From: JALYNX01 sp963724825
GTDB taxonomy: Bacteria > Actinomycetota > Acidimicrobiia > Spongiisociales > ZC4RG35
Reading direction: 5' to 3'
Assembly (NCBI GenBank): GCA_963724825.1
Contig: CAVRWT010000017.1
Span: 1-64,000, forward strand
Length of the DNA: 64,000 bases
The notes under the pieces are model-generated. The model was not told the DNA's origin. It made no database searches and saw only the letters and a list, made by a program, of their open reading frames with translations. Of this stretch, positions 52,181 to 60,809 are shown in pieces (positions within the stretch are counted from its first letter, which is position 1; each line of letters opens with the position of its first letter). Made by a program: the position numbers and the translations under genes.

Positions 52181-54040
52181 ATGCCGTCCGATCTGACAGA
52201 AGCGACGCCCAACGTCGGAACCGAGCCGAATCCGAGCCGCCTCGACGTTGGGATGGGGATCCTCTCGGTGCTCCTCGTCGGAGGGTTCTTCGTCGACCTC
52301 TGGGCTCATTCACACGGGAAGGTCGACGACACGTTCTTCACTCCATGGCACGGACTGTTGTATGCAGCTGCCGGGCTATTCGGCGGCGTGTTGCTCGGCC
52401 TCGCCTTGCGTGGGAGACGCGGCGGGGCACGATGGTCGGAATCCCTGCCTGCCGGCTACGGCCTCTCCCTGATCGGCGCCGCACTCTTCCTCGCCTCAGG
52501 GCTGACCGACCTCGTCTGGCACCAATTGTTCGGAATCGAAGCCGATGTCGACGCCTTGCTCAGCCCGACCCACTTGGCCCTGGCTACCAGCGGGCTGATG
52601 ATGGTCTTCGGGCCCGTTCGATCAGCGTGGCACAAAGGCCCGCCGACCTCCCTTCCTCGGTGGCTGCCGTGGGTGGCGTCGCTGACGATGGGGCTGGCCA
52701 TTCTCGGAGCCTTCACCGAGTACGCCCACACCGCAATCGACACCTGGCCAGAAGACGTGTCGGGCTTCGATGCAAGCCGCTCGGATCTGATGATCGTCTC
52801 GGCGGAAAGCGGCAGCCAGGTCCGGATACCGATCGACGGCACCGATCAGGTGTGGATGCCCGATTTCGCCCCGGACGGCCGGCTCGTCGTCAGCATGGTC
52901 ACGGACGACGTGGGTCGACTCGTTGTCATGAATGCCGACGGAACGGAACAGGGCACGGTGTATGAAGGAGAAGCGATCTTTCACCATGCCGACTGGTCCC
53001 CCGATGGGTCCCTGATCGCCTTCACTGCCGAGGTGGAGGGCAACACCGAGATCCTCGTGGTCCCAGCCGAGGGAGGCGCCGCGATTCAGCTGACCAACGA
53101 CGAGGCCGTCGATTGGGGCCCCGCATGGTCGCCGGATGGGACACAGATCATCTTCACCTCGGACCGAGATGGCGATCTCGACCTCTATCTGATGCCTTCA
53201 TCCGGCGGCGACCCAAGTCAGCTGACCGATGCCGACGGCTCGGAGGCGGGAGCCTCCTGGTCACCGGACGGCGAGTGGATCGCCTTTGACACCGACGAAG
53301 CCGGCAGCCAAGACATCGCTCTCATCCACCCCGACGGGAGCGGGTGGACACGGCTCACCTTTGACGGGGCCTCAGATCTCGCCCCGGCATGGTCACCTGA
53401 TGGGGCTCGAATCTCGTTCGCCAGTGACCGGACCGGGGAGTCCGACCTCTATGTGATGGGGGTAGACGGCTCGGGAGTCGAAAACCTGACACGCAACCCG
53501 GGCGCACATGACGCCTGGGCCGGGGCCAGTTGGTCGGCTGACGGCTCAGCCATCGCCACCAACACTTCGGGGCATACCCCCTTTTGGCTTGAGCCCTTCG
53601 TCCGGCAGGCACTTGGAGCCTCTGCTCTGTTGATCCAAGCCGCCTTGATCAGCGGCTTCGTTCTGCTGATCCTCCGTCACGGGCGTGTGCCTCTTGGGGC
53701 GCTAACCATCCTCATCGGCCTGAGCGGCGCGCTGATGACCCTGATCAGCGACAACTTCTGGTACATCGCGGTCGCAATCATCGCAGGAGCCGCCGGAGAC
53801 CTGATTGCGGCCTTGGCCAAGCCTTCCGCCGAGAGAACGCTGGCTATTCGCATCGTGGCGTTCTTGGTGCCTGCGGTTTGGTACGCGACTTACCTGCTCT
53901 ACCTTCTGTTTTTTGGCAACGGCATTGGCTGGTCGGTGCACATGGCAGTCGGAGCACCCTTCCTGGCGGGTTCGGTCGGGCTCCTGCTCAGCTTCCTGGC
54001 ATTTCCGGGAACCACAAGGACGACGCCGGGCACAACTTGA
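52181..54040 (+). CDS. Polytopic membrane protein with TolB-like propeller insert
   Basis: A 619-residue protein of unusual layout. About four membrane helices (residues 25-190) come first. Next is an extracytoplasmic block (about 195-475) of PD40/TolB-type beta-propeller repeats: ADWSPDGSLIAF, PAWSPDGTQIIFTSDRDGDL, ASWSPDGEWIAFDTD, PAWSPDGARISFASDRTGES and ASWSADGSAIATN. Then come about five more helices (485-610). Propellers of this type bind proteins or ligands. I do not know the family of the membrane part. Confidence 0.75.
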   Translation: MPSDLTEATPNVGTEPNPSRLDVGMGILSVLLVGGFFVDLWAHSHGKVDDTFFTPWHGLLYAAAGLFGGVLLGLALRGRRGGARWSESLPAGYGLSLIGAALFLASGLTDLVWHQLFGIEADVDALLSPTHLALATSGLMMVFGPVRSAWHKGPPTSLPRWLPWVASLTMGLAILGAFTEYAHTAIDTWPEDVSGFDASRSDLMIVSAESGSQVRIPIDGTDQVWMPDFAPDGRLVVSMVTDDVGRLVVMNADGTEQGTVYEGEAIFHHADWSPDGSLIAFTAEVEGNTEILVVPAEGGAAIQLTNDEAVDWGPAWSPDGTQIIFTSDRDGDLDLYLMPSSGGDPSQLTDADGSEAGASWSPDGEWIAFDTDEAGSQDIALIHPDGSGWTRLTFDGASDLAPAWSPDGARISFASDRTGESDLYVMGVDGSGVENLTRNPGAHDAWAGASWSADGSAIATNTSGHTPFWLEPFVRQALGASALLIQAALISGFVLLILRHGRVPLGALTILIGLSGALMTLISDNFWYIAVAIIAGAAGDLIAALAKPSAERTLAIRIVAFLVPAVWYATYLLYLLFFGNGIGWSVHMAVGAPFLAGSVGLLLSFLAFPGTTRTTPGTT

Positions 54041-54071
54041 GTAGCCCCACCGACGGACCGATATCTAACCC

Positions 54072-54434
54072 ATGCTCGAGTTCGTGCTCGGATACAGCAT
54101 GGGTAAGCAGCCGTCCCCGCCGCCGCCATCGGCCTCTCGGGGCCCGTCGGCCGAGGGCTTGAGCCCTGCCACGCGAATCGAGGACCTCGAAAAGAACCTC
54201 GATGAGCTGGCACTGATCGTTGCAGCATTGTCGTCCCTGTTGGAACGCTTGGGGCTCAACTCGGAGCAGCTTATTGCCAGGCTGGAGGAATTCGATCGAG
54301 CCGACGGCCACGGCGGATCCCGCCTTCTGCAATGCCCATCGTGCCAATCCAAAGTGGCCTTTGGCCTCGACATCTGCCAGTACTGCGGAACCAGGGTCAG
54401 GACCGAAAGCGGCCAGCCAATCGGGCAGGCCTGA
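54072..54434 (+). CDS. Zinc-ribbon hypothetical protein
   Basis: A 120-residue protein: a Pro/Ser-rich N-terminus, a short coiled segment (TRIEDLEKNLDELALIVAAL then LLERLGLNSEQLIARLEEF), and a C-terminal zinc ribbon with CPSC and CQYC pairs (LQCPSCQSKVAFGLDICQYC). Probably a small protein- or nucleic-acid-binding adaptor. No closer identity. Confidence 0.6.
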   Translation: MLEFVLGYSMGKQPSPPPPSASRGPSAEGLSPATRIEDLEKNLDELALIVAALSSLLERLGLNSEQLIARLEEFDRADGHGGSRLLQCPSCQSKVAFGLDICQYCGTRVRTESGQPIGQA

Positions 54435-54585
54435 TCCAGGCCTCAGGTCAAATGGCCCGCATGGGCCGAGCCTGATCTCGTAGACTCGCTGTTGATGGCA
54501 CCGGGCCCGTTGGGGCCCTTCGGACTCCGCGGCAACCCAGAGCCACCTTTGTAATTCCGACCGGAAGACAGAAGGGAGGCTGACT

Positions 54586-55011
54586 ATGCGCACGACGCGA
54601 CGACTTGCATTTCTCGGAGTCTTCGGGCTCGTGATTGCTGCTTGCTCGAGCTCGGGGAGCACGGTTGACGTTTCGCTCATTGAGTGGAGCGTGACCCCGA
54701 CACCGACTTCAGTGAGCTCGGGTGAAGTCATGTTCAACGCCACCAACGACGGAGGCAAGACCCACGAGATGGTGATCGTGAAGGATGTCGCCCCGGCAGA
54801 CCTGCCCACCGACGACCAAGGGCATGTGGTTGAGGAGGAGATACCGGAGGGAGCCGTGATCGGTGAGATCGCCGAGTTCGATGCCGGCACCACCGATAGT
54901 GCCGTGTTCGATCTGGCGCCAGGCACCTACACGATCTTCTGCAACATCGTCAATGATGAAGACGGCTCGCATTTCAAGAACGGAATGGTCAGCACCGTCG
55001 AAGTGACCTGA
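54586..55011 (+). CDS. Cupredoxin-like lipoprotein
   Basis: A 141-residue secreted lipoprotein. The lipobox is VIAAC (Cys at about residue 20). The mature domain is a cupredoxin fold with putative type 1 copper ligands: His in GKTHEMVIV, Cys in YTIFCNIVN, His in DGSHFKNGM and the following Met. Likely a copper electron carrier at the outer face of the membrane. SD-like AGAAGGGAGG is 7-10 bp upstream of the ATG. Confidence 0.82.
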   Translation: MRTTRRLAFLGVFGLVIAACSSSGSTVDVSLIEWSVTPTPTSVSSGEVMFNATNDGGKTHEMVIVKDVAPADLPTDDQGHVVEEEIPEGAVIGEIAEFDAGTTDSAVFDLAPGTYTIFCNIVNDEDGSHFKNGMVSTVEVT

Positions 55012-55020
55012 TCTCGGCGA

Positions 55021-55061
55021 AGCGCGCAACGAGCACTCGAATCGAGTGCTCGTTGCGCGCT
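55021..55061. terminator. Long near-perfect palindrome, probable terminator
   Basis: Two 20-base arms (55021-55040 and 55042-55061) are exact reverse complements around a single central A. It begins 9 bp after the cupredoxin stop. There is no T-run, as is common for actinobacterial terminators. A DNA-binding or cruciform role cannot be excluded. Confidence 0.65.
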
Positions 55062-55195
55062 GTGGCGCCTACCCGCGTTCTCATACACTCGATCCATGAG
55101 ATTTGATGAGGCGGCTGGCCCAGGTGACCGAGCAGTCGCCGGGGGGAGAGCAGAGCCATATTGGATATCGGAAGCGGCGAATAGGCTGGAGTCCG

Positions 55196-55657
55196 ATGGA
55201 AGAGTCAATCAAACCGGACGCCGTCCAACCCCTGCCTGCTCCGGTCGACGAGGAGCCGGCCGTATCCCAGCCCACCAAGTTGATCCGAATTGCCTCGATG
55301 ACCAGGGCGATGTTGGAGGAGGTGCGTCAGGCTCCACTGGACGAGAGCGGCCGCAAGCGCCTGGCCGCGGTCCACGAACGCTCCCTTGACGAGTTGCGTG
55401 AGGTCTTGTCCCCGGAGCTGCTCGAGGAATTCAACGAGGTAATGGTGCCGCTCGACGAGGCGGTCACCGAGGCCGAGATCCGAATCGCCCAGGCCCAGCT
55501 CATCGGCTGGCTGGAAGGGCTGTTCCACGGGATCCAGGCTTCCCTATGGTCACAACAGATGGCGGCGCAGACCCAATTAGCCGAGATGCAAAAGCGATCG
55601 ATGCTCCCCCCGGGGGAAGCAGGGCCGGCTGACGACTCTTCAGGTCTCTACCTCTAG
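55196..55657 (+). CDS. bpa: Bacterial proteasome activator (Bpa/PafE family)
   Basis: A 153-residue protein. SQPTKLIRIASMTRAMLEEV, APLDESGRKRLAAVHERSLD and EAEIRIAQAQLIGWLEGLFH then GIQASLWSQQMAAQ match the helical Bpa/PafE (DUF2587) fold. This forms a dodecameric ring that opens the 20S proteasome without ATP. The C-terminus ends GLYL, similar to the GQYL tail that docks into the proteasome in mycobacteria. Implies a 20S proteasome elsewhere in this genome. ATG 55196 chosen from the family N-terminus. Confidence 0.88.
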   Translation: MEESIKPDAVQPLPAPVDEEPAVSQPTKLIRIASMTRAMLEEVRQAPLDESGRKRLAAVHERSLDELREVLSPELLEEFNEVMVPLDEAVTEAEIRIAQAQLIGWLEGLFHGIQASLWSQQMAAQTQLAEMQKRSMLPPGEAGPADDSSGLYL

Positions 55658-55666
55658 GTAGCCGAC

Positions 55667-55942
55667 TTATCCGACCTTGCGTTCGCGAACTGCCCGCTCC
55701 CGTCGGACCCTCCGCCGCTCCCGCTCGCTGAGACCACCCCAAATGCCGAACTTCTCACCCATCTCCACCGCATAGTCGAGACACTCGACCCGCACCTCGC
55801 AGGAGGCGCAGATGGCTTTGGCCTTGCGTGTCGAGGCTCCCCGTTCGGGGAAGAAGAGATCTGCATCGGCCCCCCGGCAATTGGCGTAGTCCTGCCACGA
55901 CAGCTCACCCACCGCTAGCGCTTCGATGAGCTTGCTCTTCAT
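55667..55942 (-). CDS. WhiB-family transcriptional regulator
   Basis: A 91-residue iron-sulfur regulator. Four Cys ligands for [4Fe-4S]: ANCRGAD, then ICASCEVRVEC. After it, the WhiB loop GIWGGLSERERRRVRRER and a basic tail for DNA. Likely partners with the main sigma factor to control development or redox genes. The start has GTGAGGAG upstream; a 12-bp palindrome lies in its promoter region. Confidence 0.93.
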   Translation of the reverse strand: MKSKLIEALAVGELSWQDYANCRGADADLFFPERGASTRKAKAICASCEVRVECLDYAVEMGEKFGIWGGLSERERRRVRRERAVRERKVG

Positions 55943-55960
55943 TGGGGACTCCTCACAACT

Positions 55961-55972
55961 GTGTAATTACAC
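55961..55972. promoter_or_regulatory. Palindrome upstream of whiB
   Basis: GTGTAATTACAC, a perfect 12-bp palindrome 19 bp upstream of the whiB start, in an otherwise GC-rich sequence. The central TAATTA could also serve as the whiB -10 element. Position suggests an operator for whiB; the cognate factor is unknown. Confidence 0.45.
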
Positions 55973-56083
55973 GTTTGAGATTACGACTAGCCGCGCGCGC
56001 CGTCAAGAGCGCGCTGAGAGAAGCCGTCGACCACAACCGGGCCGTGATCGAACTGAGATGCAGAGTTGTCATAATGAGCGGCC

Positions 56084-56812
56084 GTGGCCACCACGCTCGA
56101 GAAGAAGTCGCCCCCCTGGCCTTTGGGTTTCTACCGCTCAGCCATCGGCAAGAAATGGGTAATGGCGATCACCGGTCTCGCCATCATCCTCTTCGTCCTC
56201 GCCCACATGGTCGGCAACTGGAAGATCTTCCTCCCCGACGTGGATGGCATCCCGGACATCGACATCTATGCCGATGCCCTCCGCCAGCTCCTGGTTCCCT
56301 TCGCGCCTCAGTACGTGGTGCTGTGGATCCTGCGCACCGGCCTCATCGTCGCTTTCCTTCTCCATATCCACGCCGCTTACTCCCTGACGCTCATGAATCA
56401 CCGTGCTCGACCTGACGACTACCTGGGACCTCGTCAATACGTGGCGGCGAGTTACGCCAGCCGGACAATGCGTTGGAGCGGCGTCATCTTCGGGGCCTTC
56501 CTCCTGTTCCATCTCGCCGACCTGACCTGGGGGATCCAGCCGATGGCCACGGAGACCTGGGAGCACGGTGAGGTCTATGCCAATTTCGTGGCCACCTTCA
56601 GCCGGGCACCGGTCACCTTCTTCTACGTGCTGGCCATGGTCCTTCTCGGGCTTCACCTCTATCACGGAGCATGGTCCATGTTCCAAAGCCTCGGGATCAA
56701 TCACCCCCGGTTCAACACGGCACGGCGGATCTTCGCCATCGGGTTGGCGATCCTGGTGACAGTTGGCAACACGATCATGCCGCTGGCCGTCCTCTTCGAT
56801 TGGGTGGGTTGA
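56084..56812 (+). CDS. sdhC: Succinate dehydrogenase cytochrome b subunit (SdhC)
   Basis: A 242-residue five-helix heme protein of the b558 type found in single-anchor (type B) succinate:quinone oxidoreductases. Candidate axial His are in FVLAHMVGNWK (about 41), LLHIHAAYSL, LFHLADLTWG and GLHLYHGAWS. It anchors SdhAB and reduces menaquinone. GTG start at 56084; sdhA begins 4 bp after the stop. No separate SdhD is present, as expected for this type. Confidence 0.9.
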   Translation: MATTLEKKSPPWPLGFYRSAIGKKWVMAITGLAIILFVLAHMVGNWKIFLPDVDGIPDIDIYADALRQLLVPFAPQYVVLWILRTGLIVAFLLHIHAAYSLTLMNHRARPDDYLGPRQYVAASYASRTMRWSGVIFGAFLLFHLADLTWGIQPMATETWEHGEVYANFVATFSRAPVTFFYVLAMVLLGLHLYHGAWSMFQSLGINHPRFNTARRIFAIGLAILVTVGNTIMPLAVLFDWVG

Positions 56813-56816
56813 GGCG

Positions 56817-58740
56817 ATGACTGTTCAACTCGATGCCAGAGTCCCGGCCGGGCCGATCGCCGACAAGTGGGAGATCCACAAGTTCTCGGTGCGGCTGGTC
56901 AATCCGGCCAACAAGCGGAAGTTCAAGATCCTCATCGTCGGGACCGGACTTGCCGGAGCATCGGCCGCCGCCACGCTCGCCGAGCTCGGCTACGAGGTCG
57001 AGGTGTTCACCTTCCATGACTCTCCACGGCGGGCCCACTCGATCGCGGCTCAAGGTGGGATCAACGCGGCGAAGAACTACAAGAACGACGGTGACTCGGT
57101 CCAGCGCCTCTTCTACGACACGGTGAAGGGCGGCGATTACCGGAGTCGAGAGGCCAACGTCTACCGGCTCGCCGAGCTCTCGGTCGACATCATCGACCAG
57201 GCCACCGCGCAGGGCGTCCCCTTCGCCCGCGAGTACGGGGGCTTGCTCGACACCCGGTCCTTCGGAGGGACCCAGGTGTCACGGACCTTCTACGCCAGAG
57301 GACAGACCGGTCAACAGCTTCTCCTCGGGGCGTATCAGGCGCTGATGCGGCAGGTCGATGCCGGCACCGTGAAGCTCCACACCCGCTCTGAGATGCTCGA
57401 CGTCGTGGTCAAGGACGGGCAGGCGGCGGGGATCGTGGTGCGCGATCTGGTCAGTGGCGAAGTGTCCAGCCATTCCGGGCACGCCATCGTCCTGGCCACC
57501 GGGGGCTACTCCAACGTCTTCTTCCTCTCCACCAACGCCAAGGCATCCAACGTCACCGCGATTTGGAGAGCACACCGACGGGGCGCGGCCTTCGCCAACC
57601 CCTGTTTCACCCAAATCCATCCGACCTGCATCCCGGCCTCGGACGACTTTCAGTCCAAACTCACGCTGATGTCCGAGTCGTTGCGAAACGACGGCCGGAT
57701 CTGGGTGCCCAATGACTTGAACGAAACCCGGTCCCCGGACGAGATCCCGGAGGCCGATCGCGACTACTACCTGGAACGGATGTACCCAGCCTTTGGCAAC
57801 CTGGTCCCCCGTGACGTTCGCGTCAAGGGTGGCGAAGCGGATGGTCGACTCCGGCAAGGGCATCGGCCCGCTGCGCAACGGGGTCTACCTCGACTTCAAG
57901 GACGCCGTGGCCCGTCTCGGTCAGGGGGTGATCGAGGAGAGGTACGACAACTTGTTTGAGATGTATCAGCGCATCACCGACGAGGACCCTTACCGGGTCC
58001 CGATGCGGATCTACCCGGCGCCCCACTACACGATGGGCGGGCTCTGGGTGGACTACAACCTGATGACCACCGTCCCCGGGCTCTATGCCATTGGCGAGGC
58101 GAACTTCTCCGACCATGGCGCCAACCGGCTCGGCGCCTCGGCGTTGATGCAGGGCCTTGCCGATGGGTACTTCGTCCTTCCCGCCACGATCGGTGACTAC
58201 CTGTCGGGCTCGCTCAACAAGCCACCGGTCCCAACCGACGACCCCGCTTTCTCGGAGATCGAGGCCCAGGTCGAAGACCGGGTCGGGCGGTTCTTGTCGG
58301 GAAGTGGGTCCAGGTCGGTCGACTGGTTCCATCGCCAACTGGGCAAGATCATGCTCGACGAGTGCGGGATGTCCCGAAGCGAGGCCAGTCTGCAGAAGGC
58401 CCTATCCGACATCCCGGCTCTTCACGAGGAGTTCCGCACCGAAGCCAGGGTCCTCGGCTCTTCCGAGTCCTTGAACCAGAGCCTGGAACGTGCGGGTCGG
58501 GTCGATGACTTCTTCGAGCTGGCCCAGGTGATGTGTCTCGACGCCCTCCGGCGCGAGGAGTCCTGCGGGGGGCATTTCCGCGAGGAGTACCAAACGGAGG
58601 ACGGCGAGGCCCTGCGCGACGACGTGAACTTCGCCCACGTCGCAGCCTGGGAATGGACCGGGGATCCAGCCCGACCCGAGCCCAACATCGAGGAGCTCGC
58701 CTTCGAAGACGTCAAGCTGAGCGCCCGGAGCTACAAGTGA
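56817..58740 (+). CDS. sdhA: Succinate dehydrogenase flavoprotein (SdhA), one apparent frameshift
   Basis: About 640 residues. The FAD dinucleotide motif is ILIVGTGLAGASAAATLAEL, and HSIAAQGGINAAKNY includes the flavin-linking His region. The active-site region contains AFANPCFTQIHPTCIP and later RIYPAPHYTMGGLWVDYN and EANFSDHGANRLGASALMQG. The frame breaks at TT 57817-57818 and one fewer T restores RDVASRVAKRMVDSGKG. The downstream part is intact. Essential, so the break is probably technical. The stop overlaps the sdhB start. Confidence 0.92.
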
Positions 58741-59501
58741 ACGTCACGCTCCAGATCTGGAGACAATCCGGACCAGCCGTGCCCGGCGGGTTCAAGACCT
58801 ATCAGGTCGATGAGATCTCCGAAGAGATGTCGTTCCTGGAGATGCTCGACGTCCTCAACGAGCGGCTGCTGGTCCAGGGTGAGGAGCCGGTCGCCTTCGA
58901 TCACGACTGTCGAGAGGGAATCTGCGGCAGTTGCGGGGTGATGATCGATGGCCAGGCGCACGGCCCGCAGTTGGGAACTGCCACCTGTCAGCTTCACATG
59001 AGAAAGTTCCGAGACGGAGCCACGATCACAGTCGAGCCCTGGAGGGCGGCGGCCTTCCCCTTGATCCGCGACTTGGTGGTGGACCGGTCGCCCTTCGACC
59101 ACATCGTGGAGGCCGGCGGCTTCATCACCGTGGACACAGGTTCGGCTCCAGAAGCCAACCTCACCCCGGTCCCCAAGCCAGTCGCCGACATTGCCTTTGA
59201 CGCTGCCGCTTGCATCGGATGCGGAGCCTGTGTCGCCGCCTGCCCCAACGGCGCGGCCAACCTGTTCACCGCGGCCAAGATCAGCCACCTCAGCCTTCTC
59301 CCTCACGGCCAGGCCGAGCGCTGGACGAGGGTCGAGCGCATGGTCGAGGTCATGGAGGGGTATTTCGGCTCGTGCACCAACCATGGTGAGTGCGAGAAGG
59401 CGTGCCCGAAATCGATCTCAATTGACTTCATTGCGATGATGAACGCCGACTACGTGAAGGCGAAGTTCAAGAACCGTCGTCTCGCCTCACAAAAGGGCTG
59501 A
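58737..59501 (+). CDS. sdhB: Succinate dehydrogenase iron-sulfur subunit (SdhB)
   Basis: A 254-residue electron-transfer subunit. [2Fe-2S]: CREGICGSCGVMIDG with a further Cys in GTATCQLHM. [4Fe-4S]: CIGCGACVAACP. [3Fe-4S]: SCTNHGECEKACPKS. GTG 58737 overlaps the sdhA stop (GTGA). Completes the sdhCAB operon. Confidence 0.94.
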   Translation: MNVTLQIWRQSGPAVPGGFKTYQVDEISEEMSFLEMLDVLNERLLVQGEEPVAFDHDCREGICGSCGVMIDGQAHGPQLGTATCQLHMRKFRDGATITVEPWRAAAFPLIRDLVVDRSPFDHIVEAGGFITVDTGSAPEANLTPVPKPVADIAFDAAACIGCGACVAACPNGAANLFTAAKISHLSLLPHGQAERWTRVERMVEVMEGYFGSCTNHGECEKACPKSISIDFIAMMNADYVKAKFKNRRLASQKG

Positions 59502-59682
59502 CTTCGCTCCGTCCGTTGAGATGGGTCGCTAGGCCCGTTGCACAGGACGCTGATTCCCGTACGATTCGGTCCAGTAGCCACTCTCCGTAGCTCACGGTCA
59601 CACTGAACTCAGTCCGCCACCATTGCTTTTTTTTGCTTCAGATCGCGCCGCCCAAGACCGATAACTAGGGATTCCAAACGCC

Positions 59683-60261
59683 ATGAAAATTCGAGGAGAC
59701 AAAGAACGGGGAGCGACGATCGTCGAAGCGGCGATCGTCTATGGGCTTCTCTTCATTTCGATGTTCGCCATCGTCGAGTTCGGCCTCGCCTTCAAAGACT
59801 GGCTCTCAGTCAGTCACGCCGCCCGAGAAGGAGCACGCGCCGGCGCCACGTATGGTGACGATCCCCGCGCCGACATCCAGATCTTCCGCGACGTCGAGCG
59901 GACGCTCTCTCCGGCCGGGATCGCCTCGGGAATGAGAGTTCGCGTTTTCGAGGCTCCGAACGGCGAGTCGACTCTGTACAACTACGCGCCCGGTACCGGC
60001 TGTGGCAGCAACCCACCCCCAGGTGACCCTGCACTACCGGGCTGCTGTGACTGGACACCATGCCCTGAGCCCTACCGCCTTACCTACATCGTCCCTGTCT
60101 GGGACCCCGCGGATCGCGACATCGAAGCACCGACCACCGACCGCATTGGCGTCGAGGTCCGCTACACGCACAACTGGCTGACCGGCTATTTCGTCCCCTC
60201 GAGCGATTTCACCACCGACACCGACTTCCAGGTCGAGCCCCAGGTGTTCGGGTCCCCATGA
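59683..60261 (+). CDS. TadE-like pseudopilin
   Basis: A 192-residue protein with the RG|ATIVEAAIVYGLLFISMF N-terminus: a prepilin-peptidase-type Gly, Glu five residues later and a membrane helix. AFKDWLSVSHAAREGARAGA is the TadE block after the helix. The outer domain has four or more Cys (GTGCGSN, PGCCDWTPCPEP), suggesting disulfides. Member of the Tad (Flp) pilus family, likely a minor pilin or pilus-associated protein. Overlaps the next gene by 4 bp. Confidence 0.82.
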   Translation: MKIRGDKERGATIVEAAIVYGLLFISMFAIVEFGLAFKDWLSVSHAAREGARAGATYGDDPRADIQIFRDVERTLSPAGIASGMRVRVFEAPNGESTLYNYAPGTGCGSNPPPGDPALPGCCDWTPCPEPYRLTYIVPVWDPADRDIEAPTTDRIGVEVRYTHNWLTGYFVPSSDFTTDTDFQVEPQVFGSP

Positions 60262-60809
60262 GAGCCCGAACAGAGCGGGGCGCAAGCCTGGTGGAGGTGG
60301 GGATACTGCTCCCTCTTCTGATCATGCTGGCCATCGGTCTCACGGAAGTTGGGTTTCTCGTGGTCGACTATCTGACTGTGACCAACTCCGCACGAGAGGG
60401 AGCTCGAACCGGCAGCGCTGCGGCCAACTTCGATCAGGGCGGAGTCGACGCCGACGACCTGATCCTCGCTGCAGTCGAGGAATCGGCCTGCAACCTGACG
60501 TTTGGCGACCTCGAGCAAGTACGGATCTTCAAGGCCGACGCCTCGGGCAACCCGATCGTTGGTTCGATCAATGTCTATTCGCCCACCGCGGCGCCCGCCT
60601 GTGACTCGCCCGTTACCAACCTCGGGTGTGACAACGGCTGCCCTTGGACTCCGGCCAGCCGCGACCGGGTGCCACCCACCTTCGACGTCCTTGGAGTCGA
60701 AGTCACCTTCTCCCACGATGACATCACGGGCCTTTTCCCGTTCCCGACAATCAACTGGACTGAAACGGCGGTCATGCAGATCGAGCCGGACACGCGAGGC
60801 ACCCAATGA
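60258..60809 (+). CDS. TadE-like pseudopilin
   Basis: A 183-residue paralogue of the preceding gene. RG|ASLVEVGILLPLLIMLAI again shows the class III cleavage pattern; VVDYLTVTNSAREGARTGSA is the TadE block. The outer domain has four Cys (APACDSP, LGCDNGCPWTP). Overlaps TadG by 4 bp, forming a three-gene coupled unit. Confidence 0.82.
   Translation: MRARTERGASLVEVGILLPLLIMLAIGLTEVGFLVVDYLTVTNSAREGARTGSAAANFDQGGVDADDLILAAVEESACNLTFGDLEQVRIFKADASGNPIVGSINVYSPTAAPACDSPVTNLGCDNGCPWTPASRDRVPPTFDVLGVEVTFSHDDITGLFPFPTINWTETAVMQIEPDTRGTQ

Noticed and set aside
54500..54525. GGGCCC inverted repeat between the zinc-ribbon gene and the cupredoxin gene
   Set aside because: Short, GC-only and without a T-run; could be a weak terminator but cannot be distinguished from chance in this composition.
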